From assembly GCA_019739215.1 (NCBI GenBank), contig JAHHDR010000036.1:143300-207299 (forward strand): a stretch of 64,000 nucleotides of DNA. Direction: 5' to 3'. Made by a program: the position numbers and the translations under genes. Shown piece by piece: positions 55,874-64,000 of this stretch (within the stretch, counting starts at the first letter, position 1; each line of letters starts with the position of its first letter). Source of the DNA: Rhizobium sp. (lineage in GTDB: Bacteria > Pseudomonadota > Alphaproteobacteria > Rhizobiales > Rhizobiaceae). Under the pieces are notes generated by a model. The model did not search any database. It was given only the letters and a program-made list of their open reading frames with translations, and was not told where the DNA came from.

Positions 55874-57460
55874 ATGCGTGATTTCCAGCTTCCCGGCCGC
55901 TCGCCGGTCCGTGCGACCGATGCCATGGTCGCCACATCCCATCCGCTCTCAACCCTTGCCGCAATCGAAATGCTGCGCTCCGGCGGCAATGCCATGGATG
56001 CGGCCGTTACGGCAGCGGCGTTGCAGGCGGTCGTCGAGCCGCAATCGACAGGCATCGGCGGCGATTGCTTCGTGCTCTATTCGCCGAAGGGGCAGGGTGC
56101 GCCGATCGCCTTCAACGGTTCGGGCCGATCGCCGGCGGCGGCAACACTCGACTGGTATCTGGACCATGGTTTCACGACCATTCCGGAGACGGGCCCGCAT
56201 GCGGTGACGGTGCCGGGCGCTATCGACGCCTGGTGCCGTCTGCTTGACGACCACGGCAGCAAGGGTATCGATGCGGCGCTGGCGCCGGCCATCCATTATG
56301 CCGAGAACGGCTATGTCGTGCATGACCGGGTGGCCTGGGACTGGGACGAGATCGCGCCCGTGCTGGCAGCGGATCCACACAGCGCGCGGATGTTTCTCAA
56401 GGATGGCAAACCCCTGGCGGCCGGCGACGTCCATCGCCAGCCGGAACTCGCCGAAACCCTGAAGCGCATCGCAGCCCACGGGCGCGCGGGCTTTTATGAA
56501 GGACCGGTCGCAGACGATCTCGTCGGGCGCCTGCGCGCACTCGGCGGCCTGCATACGCCGGATGATTTCACCGCTGCAACGGGCGACTATGTCGATCCGG
56601 TCAGCGTCCGCTATCGTGGACATGAGCTCTTCCAGATGCCGCCGAACAATCAGGGCCTGACGGCTCTCCTCATGCTCAACATCCTCTCGGGCTTCGATCT
56701 GGCCGGGCTCGACTCCGATGGTGCCGAGCGGCTCCATCTCGAGATCGAGGCGGGTCGGCTCGCCTACCGCGACCGGGACCGATGGATCGCCGACCAGGAC
56801 AAGGTCGATGTCCCGGTGAAGGCGCTGCTGTCGCAAGGCTATGCCGCCGACCTGCGGGCGGCGATCGATCCGGCGCGGGCGATGACGGGGCTTCCCGACG
56901 TCGCCTTCCCGAAGAGCGATACAGTCTATATCTCCGTCGTCGACAAGGACCGCAATGCCGTGTCCTTCATCAATTCGACCTACGATTCCTTCGGCAGCGG
57001 CCTGACCGGGCCGAAATCGGGTGTGGTGCTGCAGAGCCGTGGCCGCAGCTTCCGGCTGGAGCGCGATCATCCGAATGTCATCGCGCCCTCGAAACGGCCG
57101 ATGCACACGATCATGCCCGGCATGGCGCTGAAGGACGGCAGGGTCGTCGCGCCCTATGGCGTGATGGGTGGTGCCTACCAGCCTTTCGGTCATGTGCATT
57201 TCGTCACCAACCTGATCGATTTCGGCATGGACCCGCAGCAGGCGCTCGATGCACCCCGCGTCTTCGCGCGCGACGGCATGGTCGAGGTCGAGCGGGGTGT
57301 GGCGCAGTCCGCCGTCGAGGCGCTCGGCGCCAAGGGCCACAGCGTCCGGCGCTCGGACGAGCCGTTCGGCGGTGGGCAGGCCGTACTCGTGGATTGGGAT
57401 AAGGGCACGCTCACAGGGGCATCCGATCATCGCAAGGACGGCTGCGCGCTGGGCTACTGA
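55874..57460 (+). CDS. Gamma-glutamyltransferase family protein
   Basis: A 528-residue self-cleaving N-terminal-nucleophile hydrolase. The front part has SGGNAMDAAVTAAALQAVVEPQ and GIGGDCFVLYS. The processing threonine is T350 in SDTVYISVVDKDRNAVSF, aligned with Thr391 of E. coli GGT. Then SFGSGLTGPKSGVVLQ and RPMHTIMPGMAL. No signal peptide is seen, so a cytoplasmic YwrD-like hydrolase is likelier than a periplasmic GGT. The start at 55874 gives MRDFQLPG but has no strong ribosome site. Converges on the cupin gene, 7 bp apart. Possibly it removes a gamma-glutamyl group from a catabolic intermediate; substrate unknown. Confidence 0.85.
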   Translation: MRDFQLPGRSPVRATDAMVATSHPLSTLAAIEMLRSGGNAMDAAVTAAALQAVVEPQSTGIGGDCFVLYSPKGQGAPIAFNGSGRSPAAATLDWYLDHGFTTIPETGPHAVTVPGAIDAWCRLLDDHGSKGIDAALAPAIHYAENGYVVHDRVAWDWDEIAPVLAADPHSARMFLKDGKPLAAGDVHRQPELAETLKRIAAHGRAGFYEGPVADDLVGRLRALGGLHTPDDFTAATGDYVDPVSVRYRGHELFQMPPNNQGLTALLMLNILSGFDLAGLDSDGAERLHLEIEAGRLAYRDRDRWIADQDKVDVPVKALLSQGYAADLRAAIDPARAMTGLPDVAFPKSDTVYISVVDKDRNAVSFINSTYDSFGSGLTGPKSGVVLQSRGRSFRLERDHPNVIAPSKRPMHTIMPGMALKDGRVVAPYGVMGGAYQPFGHVHFVTNLIDFGMDPQQALDAPRVFARDGMVEVERGVAQSAVEALGAKGHSVRRSDEPFGGGQAVLVDWDKGTLTGASDHRKDGCALGY

Positions 57461-57467
57461 TCCTGGG

Positions 57468-57992
57468 CTACTGATCCTTCTTCGCATCCGGGTGGGCGTG
57501 GATCGGGTCTACCCAGTAGACTTCCTCCGGCTTCTCGACGGGGTCGACATCGGTGATGTTGACCACGACAGCGGTATCGTCCGAGCGGACCAGTACGCAT
57601 TCGAGCGGATTGGCGGGATCGGCGTTGATCTCCTGGTGCGGCACGAAGGGCGGCACAAAGATGAAGTCGCCGGCCTCGGCTTCCGCGACATATTCCAGCC
57701 GCTCGCCCCAGCGCATGCGCGCCTTGCCCTTGACGACATAGATCACGCTTTCCAGTGCGCCATGGTGATGGACGCCGGTCTTGGCATCGGCCTGGATCTT
57801 CACTGTGCCGGCCCAGATCTTCTGCGCGCCGACACGTGCGGTGGTGATCGCGGCCTGGCGATGCATGCCCGGCGTCTGCGGCGTGTTGTCGTCGAGTTGG
57901 TTGCCCTTGATGACGCGGATGCCGTTGTGCTTCCAATGATCGGAGTCGTGATGGTGATTTTCGTCGGCATGGTCGTGGTGATGCTCGCCCAT
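57468..57992 (-). CDS. Cupin-domain protein with histidine-rich N terminus
   Basis: A 174-residue single-domain cupin. The metal site is HHHGALESVIYVVKGKARMRWG near residues 74-95, with the second motif GDFIFVPPFVPHQE near 109-122. The first 22 residues contain nine His in HHHDH, HHHDSDH and WKHN, likely a metal-loading tail. The ATG is at 57992. It is divergent from the BMP transporter operon, sharing a 330-bp promoter region with TTGTATGC sites. Function unknown: an isomerase, dioxygenase or sensor are all possible. Confidence 0.8.
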   Translation of the reverse strand: MGEHHHDHADENHHHDSDHWKHNGIRVIKGNQLDDNTPQTPGMHRQAAITTARVGAQKIWAGTVKIQADAKTGVHHHGALESVIYVVKGKARMRWGERLEYVAEAEAGDFIFVPPFVPHQEINADPANPLECVLVRSDDTAVVVNITDVDPVEKPEEVYWVDPIHAHPDAKKDQ

Positions 57993-58104
57993 GGCTTCCT
58001 CCGCCTGTGATGCGCCGGATTATAGGCGCTGCGTGATGCATGTCACGCAAGGGATGACTCCGGGGCACGTGTCTCTCGCAAGGACAAGCATTTTGCCGGA
58101 GATG

Positions 58105-58116
58105 ATTGTATGCAAT
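58105..58116. promoter_or_regulatory. Operator ATTGTATGCAAT, cupin side
   Basis: Same 12-bp palindrome as the core of the atzF-upstream site at 15090-15105. Located 112 bp before the cupin ATG and about 207 bp before the BMP ATG. Confidence 0.65.
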
Positions 58117-58260
58117 AACCGTGTACGTGAGTAAAATATAGGCAAGATAACATGCCTGATCGAAAATTATGCCGAGGCCGTGGCAATTCCCTTCTTGCAA
58201 AACTGCGGTGGTGCGAGAAAAATCAGGGATAACAACAGCCTGAGAGGCAGGCCCGGTCTG

Positions 58261-58271
58261 GCATACAATTT
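58261..58271. promoter_or_regulatory. Operator half-conserved GCATACAATTT, BMP side
   Basis: Reverse complement AAATTGTATGC. Matches the same core, with a degenerate right arm; 52-62 bp before the BMP binding-protein ATG. Confidence 0.55.
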
Positions 58272-58322
58272 GCGTTTCCCATGGCAGGGCGCATGACGCG
58301 CCGTTTCAAAGGGGAGCCTGCC

Positions 58323-59429
58323 ATGTCATCATTCGATCTTTCGCGCCGTTCTCTGCTCAAGGCAGGGGCGGCCGGTCTCGCCGCCTCCGCATTGCCCTTT
58401 TCGATCGCACGCGCCCAGACTGCCGTAACGCTCGGCATCGTCTATGTTGGACCGAAGGACGACTTCGGCTGGAACCAGGCCCATGCCGTCGCCGCCGAGG
58501 CCCTAAAGCTGGTCGACGGCGTGACGGTGGTCGAGGAAGAGAACGTGCCCGAGACCGACGCGGTCGCCAAGTCGATGGAGTCCATGATCAATATCGATGG
58601 CGCGAACCTGATCCTCGCGACCTCCTTCGGCTACTACAAGCCCTTCGTGCTCGAGATGGCGGCCAAGTATCCGGATGTCGCCTTCCGCCATGCGGCGCCG
58701 CTGTGGAACAAGGATACGGACCCGAAGAATGCCGGCTCCTACTTCCCCTATCTCAACCAGGCGCATTACGTGAACGGTGTCGCCGCCGGCCTTTCGGCCC
58801 CGGGCGGCAAGATCGGCTTCGTCGCCGCCAAGCCGATCCCGTCGGTGCTGTCCAACATCAACTCGGTCCTGCTCGGCGCAAGGAGCGTCAACCCCGCGGC
58901 CACCGTCCGTGTGATCTTCACCGGCGAGTGGTCGATGCCGGTGCGCGAGGCGGAAGCAACCAACGCGCTGGTCGATGCCGGCTGCGAGGTCATCACCTGC
59001 CACGTCGACAGCCCCAAGGTGGTCATCGAGACCGCCGAAGGCCGTGGCGTCAAGACCTGCGGTCACAATGCCTCGCAGGCCTCGCTGGCGCCGAAGGGCT
59101 TCATCACCGGCGCCGAATACAAGTGGGAGACGATCTACAAGTCCTATGCCGCCGATATCGCCGGTAGCAAGGACCTGCCGAACTTCCTTGTTGGCGGCTA
59201 CGACAAGGACATGCTGCAGTCGACCGCCTATGGCGCCGGCGCGACGGACGAGGCCAAGAAGGCCGCCGACGCGGCGATCGCTGCGCTGGTCAAGGGCGAA
59301 CCGATCTACAAGGGCACGCTCAAGGACAATACCGGCAAGGTCGTCGTCGACAAGACCTACGACAATTACGACCCCTATCTCGACGGCATGGGCTTTCTGC
59401 TCGAGGGCGTACAGGGTTCGATCACCTGA
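58323..59429 (+). CDS. BMP family ABC transporter substrate-binding protein
   Basis: A 368-residue exported binding protein of the Bmp/PnrA (nucleoside-type) family. The signal is twin-arginine-like (LSRRSLLKAGAAGLAASALPF, cleaved near ARAQT). The mature part starts VTLGIVYVGPKDDFGWNQAHAV, the family entrance, and contains the usual Phe and Asp at the ligand pocket. The ATG at 58323 follows AAAGGGGAGCC. It heads an operon with two permeases, a biuret hydrolase and an ATPase; biuret or another ureide is a likely ligand. In known BMP systems ligands are nucleosides, purines or ureides. Confidence 0.9.
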   Translation: MSSFDLSRRSLLKAGAAGLAASALPFSIARAQTAVTLGIVYVGPKDDFGWNQAHAVAAEALKLVDGVTVVEEENVPETDAVAKSMESMINIDGANLILATSFGYYKPFVLEMAAKYPDVAFRHAAPLWNKDTDPKNAGSYFPYLNQAHYVNGVAAGLSAPGGKIGFVAAKPIPSVLSNINSVLLGARSVNPAATVRVIFTGEWSMPVREAEATNALVDAGCEVITCHVDSPKVVIETAEGRGVKTCGHNASQASLAPKGFITGAEYKWETIYKSYAADIAGSKDLPNFLVGGYDKDMLQSTAYGAGATDEAKKAADAAIAALVKGEPIYKGTLKDNTGKVVVDKTYDNYDPYLDGMGFLLEGVQGSIT

Positions 59430-59466
59430 TCTTCTTTCTGAACTCGGGGCTTTGCCCCCAACCCTG

Positions 59467-59494
59467 ACCCTCTCCCCGGCTGCGGGGTGAGGGG
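59467..59494. repeat. Rhizobial-type intergenic GC-rich palindrome
   Basis: CCCTCTCCCCG-GCTG-CGGGGTGAGGGG in the 189-bp gap after the binding-protein gene. CCTCTCCCC-type palindromes are common intergenic repeats of rhizobia. It may also act as a hairpin lowering read-through to the permeases. Only one copy lies in the window, so repeat status is from general knowledge. Confidence 0.5.
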
Positions 59495-59618
59495 ACGCCA
59501 GAGGCGCCAACCGGGCCACACGCCCCTTCATCCGTGACGACGGGGAGAAGGTAGCGGCAGCCGATTGATGCGCCGACATCTGCGGGCGCGGAAAAAGTCG
59601 CGCGATCAGGAGATTGAA

Positions 59619-60735
59619 ATGACCATGAGCATGGACGCTTCCACAGCCAGTGCGATGCGACGAAGCCAGTCCGTAGCCGGCATGAAGTTCGCCGAGGCGA
59701 TCGTCATCCCGGTGGCGGCGCTGATCATCTCGGCGCTGCTCTTCGCCATCTTCCTGCTCCTGTTGGGCAAAAATCCGCTGACCTTCTTCGGGCTGATCTG
59801 GACCGGCGGCTTCGGGTCGAGTTTTCTCGTTCCAGAATACGCTGCAGCGCGCAGCACCGCTTGTCCTGACCGGCCTCGCCTTCGCCATACCGGCGCGCAT
59901 CGGCCTGACCATGATCGGCGGCGAGGGAGCGTTGGTTCTCGGCGGCTTCGCCTCCGCCGCGATCGCCATCCCGCTGGTGTCGAGCGGGCTCACGCCGTGG
60001 GTGACGCTGCCGATCATGGCGATGTCAGGCATGCTGGCCGGGAGTTTTCTGGCTCGGCCTGACAGGCTGGCTTCGACATTATCGCGGCGTCAACGAAACC
60101 ATCGCCTCGCTGCTGCTGTCCTATATCGCGATCGCCATCATGAATTTCTTTGTCGAGGGCGCGCTGCGCGATCCGGCCTCGGCCAACAAGCCTTCGACCA
60201 TGCCGATCGGAGACGCCTACCGCGTCGGTGCGATCCCGGGCACCGATGTTTCACTGGGGTCTCGCGGCCGGCATCATTCTCGCGATCGGCCTGCATCTGC
60301 TGATGACGCGAACGACCTTCGGCTTTGCTGCACGGATGACCGGCGGCAACCCGCGGGCCGCGCAGGCGCAGGGACTGCCCGTCGGCTTCCTGCTGGTCAC
60401 CTGCTGTGCGATTGCCGGCGCCTGCGCGGGTCTGGCCGGCTTCTTCGAGGTCGCTGCGATCCATGGCCAGGCCAACGCCTCGCTGGTGGCGGGCTACGGT
60501 TTTCACCGGCATCCTCGTCGCCTTCCTCGCCCGGCAGGTGCCGCTGGCCGTCATACCGGTCGCGATCCTGTTCGGTGCGCTGGCGGCTGCCGGCGGCATC
60601 ATCCAGCGCCGCATGGGTCTGCCTGACGCCACCGTGCTGGTGCTGCAGGGCCTGATCTTCGTGGTGCTGCTGACGTCGGACACGCTCTATGGCCGCATCC
60701 CATTCCTCCAGCCGAAAGCCGGGAGTGCCCGCTGA
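59619..60735 (+). CDS. BMP-type ABC transporter permease 1 (four frame breaks)
   Basis: Inner-membrane permease of the nucleoside/simple-sugar type (YufP-like), about 370 residues when repaired. Hydrophobic segments begin at AIVIPVAALIISALLFAIFL. Breaks occur at T runs 59822-59825, 60045-60048, 60249-60251 and 60500-60503; dropping one T from each yields a continuous protein containing GLTMIGGEGALVLGGF, RHYRGVNETIASLLL and TFGFAARMTGGNPRAAQ, conserved family blocks. The ATG at 59619 gives MTMSMDAS. Stop overlaps the next start (TGATG). Confidence 0.8.
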
Positions 60736-61669
60736 TGGACGATTCCCTCCTTGTCACCGCATTGATCGCCATGCTCGGCGGCGCCATCCGGGTCTCGACG
60801 CCCTTCATGTTCGTGGCGCTCGGCGAATGCCTGACCGAGAAGTCCGGACGGATCAATCTCGGCCTCGAAGGCTCGCTGGTTCTCGGCGCCATGGTTGCCT
60901 ATGCGGGATCGTACCAGACCGGAAATCCCTGGTTCGGTGTGTTCCTCGCCGGCCTCGCCGGCATGTTCCTCGGGCGCGATCCACGGCTATATCTGCAAGC
61001 TTGCCCCAAGGTCCAACGAACATGGCAGTCGGCATCGCCATCATGAGCTTCGGCACCGGCCTCGCCTTCTTCTTCGGCAAAGCCCTACATCCAGCCGGAC
61101 GGCACCGCGCCTTGAAAGCGATCCCGCTCGGCGGCTGGACCGGCGATCCGCGGCTGGCACAGGCGCTTGAGGTCAACCCCCTGTTTCTTCGTTGGCATCG
61201 CGCTCGGCATCATCCTGTGGTGGGCGCTCAAGAACACCAAATGGGGCCTGATCGTGCGCATGACCGGCGACAGTGCCCCCTCCGCCCAAGGCCATGGGCG
61301 TCTCGGTCGATCTCGTCCGCTTCATTGCCACCTCGATCGGTGGCTTCATGGCCGGCATCGGCGGCGCCTTCCTGTCGCTCTACTATCCCGGTTCGTGGAA
61401 CCAGGGCCTGTCCTCGGGCCAGGGCCTGATGGCGGTGGCGCTCGTCATCTTCGCACGCTGGGGGCCGTTGCGCTGCCTGCTCGCGGCTCTGCTCTTTGGC
61501 GCGGCCGGCGCGCTGGGGACCTGCGCTGCAGTCGATCGGCATTTCGCAGGGCTACTACTTCTTCAATGCCGCCGCCCTACATCCTGACGCTCTTCATCAT
61601 GATCGCCTCGGCCCAGTCCGAAATCGGCTGCCCGCGAAGTGCCCGGCCGAACTCTCGATCAACAAGTGA
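60735..61669 (+). CDS. BMP-type ABC transporter permease 2 (many frame breaks)
   Basis: Second permease (YufQ-like), about 305 residues when repaired. It starts MDDSLLVTALIAMLGGAIRV and shows CLTEKSGRINLGLEGSLVLGA, the family core, AIHGYICKL, SFGTGLAFFFGK, MGVSVDLVRFIATSIGGF and GGAFLSLYYPGSWNQGLSSG. Breaks cluster at 60970-61030, 61080-61110, 61185-61200, 61285, 61520 and 61570. The sequence is conserved between them, so the gene is probably whole in the organism. The proposed stop is TGA 61667-61669, 11 bp before biuH. Confidence 0.75.
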
Positions 61670-61680
61670 GGTCCACGCTC

Positions 61681-62433
61681 ATGGCAAGCATGGACGAACG
61701 TATCGAAGCGGGCACTGGTCAAGGGCGGCCTGACGCTCGCGGCCGATCCGTATCCCTGGCCGTTCGACGGCGACTGGGGGGCCGCACAAAACACGGCCAC
61801 TTGTGGTCATCGACATGCAGGTCGATTTCTGCGCGCCGGGCGGCTATGTCGACTCGATTGGGCTACGATATCTCGCTGACCCGCGGGCCGATCGGGCCGA
61901 TCCAGACCGTGGCTCGCAGCGATGCGCGGCCCAAGGCTATTTTCATCATCCACACCCGCGAGGGGCCACAAGCCCGACCTTTCCGACCTGCCCGCTAACA
62001 AGCGCTGGCGCTCGCAGCGCATCGGTGCCGGGATCGGCGGACCAGGGACCATGCGGCCGCATTCTCGTGCGTGGCGAGCCGGGCTGGGAGATCATTCCCG
62101 AACTCCAGCCGGAGCCGGGCGAGGCAATCATCGACAAGCCCGGCAAGGGGGACGTTTTCTTGCCACCGACTTCCAACTGGTCCTGTCGATGAAGAACATT
62201 CGCAACATCGTGTTTTACCGGCGTCACCACCGATGTCTGCGTCCCACACGACGATGCGCGACGCCAATGATCGCGGCTACGAATGCCTGCTGCTGGAGGA
62301 TTGCTGCGCGGGCGACCAAGGTCGAGAACCATCCTCGCCGCCGTCGACATGATCAAGATGCAGGGCGGCGTGTTCGGGGGCCGTCTCCAATTCGGCTGAT
62401 TTCAATCGCCGGCATTGCCGGAGGGCAGGGCAT
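61681..62433 (+). CDS. biuH: Biuret hydrolase BiuH-like cysteine hydrolase (many frame breaks)
   Basis: Isochorismatase-fold amidase that cleaves biuret to allophanate and ammonia. Across several frames I can read DPYPWPFDGDWGA, VVIDMQVDFCAPGGYVDS (catalytic Asp), GYDISLTRGPIGPIQTV, HTREGHKPDLSDLPANKRW, SQRIGAGIG, GRILVRGEPGWEIIPEL, IIDKPGKG, TTDVCVHTTMRDANDRG (nucleophile Cys) and LLLEDCCGATD, close to Rhizobium leguminosarum BiuH over its whole length. The start ATG at 61681 is clear; the end is approximate because of at least eight single-base breaks. Embedded between the permease and ATPase genes of a BMP transporter, which strongly suggests the transported compound is its substrate. Confidence 0.8.
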
Positions 62434-63999
62434 GACAGACACGGTCACTGGAAAAGATGAAAACGCGCGCCGTCGCTCGAAGCGATCGGTATGACAAAGA
62501 CCTTCGGGCATTTCACCGCGCTGGCAGCGATGTGTCGATCCGGGTCGGTGCAGGCGAATTCCATGCACTGCTGGGGGAGAACGGGGCCGGCAAGTCCACG
62601 CTGGTCAAATGCATCATGGGCTTCTATTCCGCCGACCGGGGGCAGGTGATGCTCGACGGGCAGGAAAGTGGTTGTCCGCTCGCCGAAGGATGCGTTTGGC
62701 GAGCGGCATCGGCATGGTCTACCAGCATTTCACGCTGGTGCCCTGCCTGACCGCAGCCGAGAACCTGGTGATCTCGCGCGCCGACGTGCCCACGGTCATT
62801 CGACTGGGCGAAGGAGCGAAAGGCACTCGATACCTTCATGGAGGACGATGCCCTTCCGCGTGCCGATGGACACGCAGGTGTCTCAACTTTCGGCCGGTGA
62901 GAAGCAAAAGCTCGAAATCCTGAAGCTGCTCTATCTCGACCAGCGCTTCATGATCCTGGACGAGCCGACCTCCGTTCTCACCCCGGGCGAGGCCGACGAG
63001 ATGCTCGGCCTCTTGCGCGGCATGACCGAGCGCGGCGAAAATCACCGTGCTAATGATCTCCCACAAGTTCCGCGAGGTGAAGACCTTCTGCGACCGCTTC
63101 ACCGTGCTCAGGCGCGGGGCGGATGACCGGCGACGGCGATGCAAAGACCTCCACCGTCGAGGACATGAGCCGCATGATGATCGGCGACACCGAGGTGAAG
63201 GAACGCCGCCGTTCGCGTGGCCATGACGGCGAAGAAGGACGTGCTCGAATCTCGCCGGCCTGTTTCGCCGAGGACGAGATCGGGCTGCCGGCGATCCATG
63301 CCATCAACCTCAAGGTCAGGTCCGGCGAGATCGTCCGGCATCGCCGGGGTGTCGGGCAACGGCCAGTCGGCGCTGGTTCGAGGCGCTCTCGGGCCAGAGG
63401 CAGCTGTCGCAGGGGCAGATCTTCGTCCAACGGCCAGGATTTCACGCCGACGCGGGGCAATTTTCGCGCGCTTCAAGGTGTTCGGACTGCAGGAAGAGCC
63501 GCTGAAGAATGCCGCCGTGCCGCGGATGAGCCGTAGCCGAAAACATCGCGTTCCGCAACCTACGACAAGCCGCCGATCGCGAGCTTCGGCTGGTGGATGA
63601 AGCCCGGGCCACTGAGGAAGAAAGCCGAGGACCTGATCGCACGCTATAACGTCAAGACCACCTCGCCGGATTCGCCGATCGAGGCGCTGTCGGGCGGCAA
63701 TGTCCAGCGTGCGATCCTCGCCCGGGAGCTTTTCGGGCGATGTCGACGTGCTTGATCGTGGGCCCAATCCGTGCTTCGGCCTGGATTTCGCCTCGGTCCG
63801 CCGGACATCCGCTCGCAGATCATGGAGGCCCGCAAACCGGGGCGCGGCGGTGCTGCTGGTGTCGGAGGATCTGGATGAGATCCTCGAACTTGCCGACCGC
63901 GTGGCGGTGATGTCCGGTGGGCACCATAAGCTACGTGGTCCCTCCGATCGAGGGACACCGATCGAAACACGATCGGCCCAGCATATGGCGGGGCATTGA
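62432..63999 (+). CDS. BMP-type ABC transporter tandem ATPase (many frame breaks)
   Basis: About 510 residues when repaired, two ATPase domains as in YufO/RbsA. Domain 1: EAIGMTKTFGHFTALA-like start, GENGAGKSTLVKCIMGFYS, MVYQHFTLVP, QLSAGEKQKLEILKLLYLD, ILDEPTSVLTPGEADEM. Domain 2: IAGVSGNGQSALVEALSGQ-like Walker A, EALSGGNVQRAILAREL, and LLVSEDLDEILELADRVAVM. The ATG at 62432 follows GGAGGGCAGGGC; the stop is at 63997-63999, so the gene just fits in the window. More than ten breaks occur. Last gene of the visible operon. Confidence 0.75.
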
Positions 64000-64000
64000 G

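Larger units (their letters stand above)
57993..58322. other. 330-bp divergent promoter region, cupin / BMP operon
   Basis: AT-rich in the middle (58103-58215). It holds the two TTGTATGC-type sites listed separately. No RNA gene recognised. Confidence 0.6.

Noticed and set aside
59619..63999. Decaying or horizontally acquired transporter island at the window end
   Set aside because: Protein sequence is conserved across every break and composition does not change; dense single-base insertions fit sequence error.
1..64000. CRISPR arrays, prophage genes, insertion sequences, rRNA or tRNA genes
   Set aside because: Looked for regularly spaced repeats, transposase or integrase motifs and RNA genes; none seen by eye.

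Overview
The window is about 64 kb of GC-rich, densely packed alphaproteobacterial DNA. Gene content and style (Lrp-PutA pair, many ABC uptake operons, MocDEF-like oxygenase, BiuH close to the Rhizobium protein, GntR/LacI/TetR/MarR-controlled catabolic islands) point to a Rhizobiales (Hyphomicrobiales) soil or plant-associated organism. I see no rRNA, tRNA, CRISPR array, phage gene or insertion sequence. Almost everything is catabolism plus the transporter that feeds it.

Layout. (1) 0-7.1 kb: a GntR/FCD regulator, a LigM-like tetrahydrofolate-dependent aryl O-demethylase and, converging on it, a complete branched-chain-amino-acid-type (Liv) ABC operon, probably for a methoxylated aromatic. 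TGTATACA operators lie before gntR and ligM. (2) 7.6-12 kb: Lrp-type regulator and divergent putA. (3) 12-15.9 kb: YcaQ-type DNA glycosylase, AtzF-like allophanate hydrolase and a TetR regulator. (4) 16-19.7 kb: MocD/E/F-like di-iron oxygenase, Rieske ferredoxin and reductase in one operon with a PanB-like protein. (5) 19.9-30.1 kb: LacI regulator, divergent CUT1-type sugar ABC transporter with two non-identical ATPases, MocA-like dehydrogenase, TIM-barrel isomerase and DUF4432 epimerase-like protein. (6) 30.2-35.6 kb: Opp/Dpp-type ABC transporter. (7) 36-54.8 kb: a probable nicotinate island: second Liv transporter, a polytopic membrane protein, NicB/NicA-like nicotinate dehydrogenase, MarR regulator, 6-hydroxynicotinate reductase (Hnr-like), UPF0280 protein, two tandem PF06684 proteins and HyuA/HyuB. 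(8) 54.8-58 kb: L,D-transpeptidase, gamma-glutamyltransferase-family protein, cupin. (9) 58.3-64 kb: BMP-type ABC transporter operon with a biuret hydrolase (BiuH) gene embedded between permease and ATPase.

Two regulatory observations tie distant parts together. First, three promoters in region 7 (second Liv transporter, hnr, hyuA) share a perfect TTGACA, 17-bp spacing and the same 19-bp operator immediately after the -10. This predicts one nicotinate regulon in which uptake, ring hydroxylation, ring reduction and a HyuAB-based ring-opening step are co-controlled. Several of its proteins (UPF0280, two PF06684 proteins, the membrane protein) have no known role. Second, the atzF promoter and the BMP/biuH promoter, 43 kb apart, share TTGTATGC sites, predicting a biuret-to-allophanate-to-ammonia regulon.

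Sequence quality. At least nine single-gene frame breaks occur before 59.8 kb (putA, atzF twice, lacI, the Opp ATPase, nicB three times, hnr), and breaks become very dense from 59.8 kb to the end. Nearly all those I could resolve are one extra base in a short run inside otherwise conserved protein. I treat them as sequencing or consensus errors, not as gene decay, and annotate the genes across the breaks.
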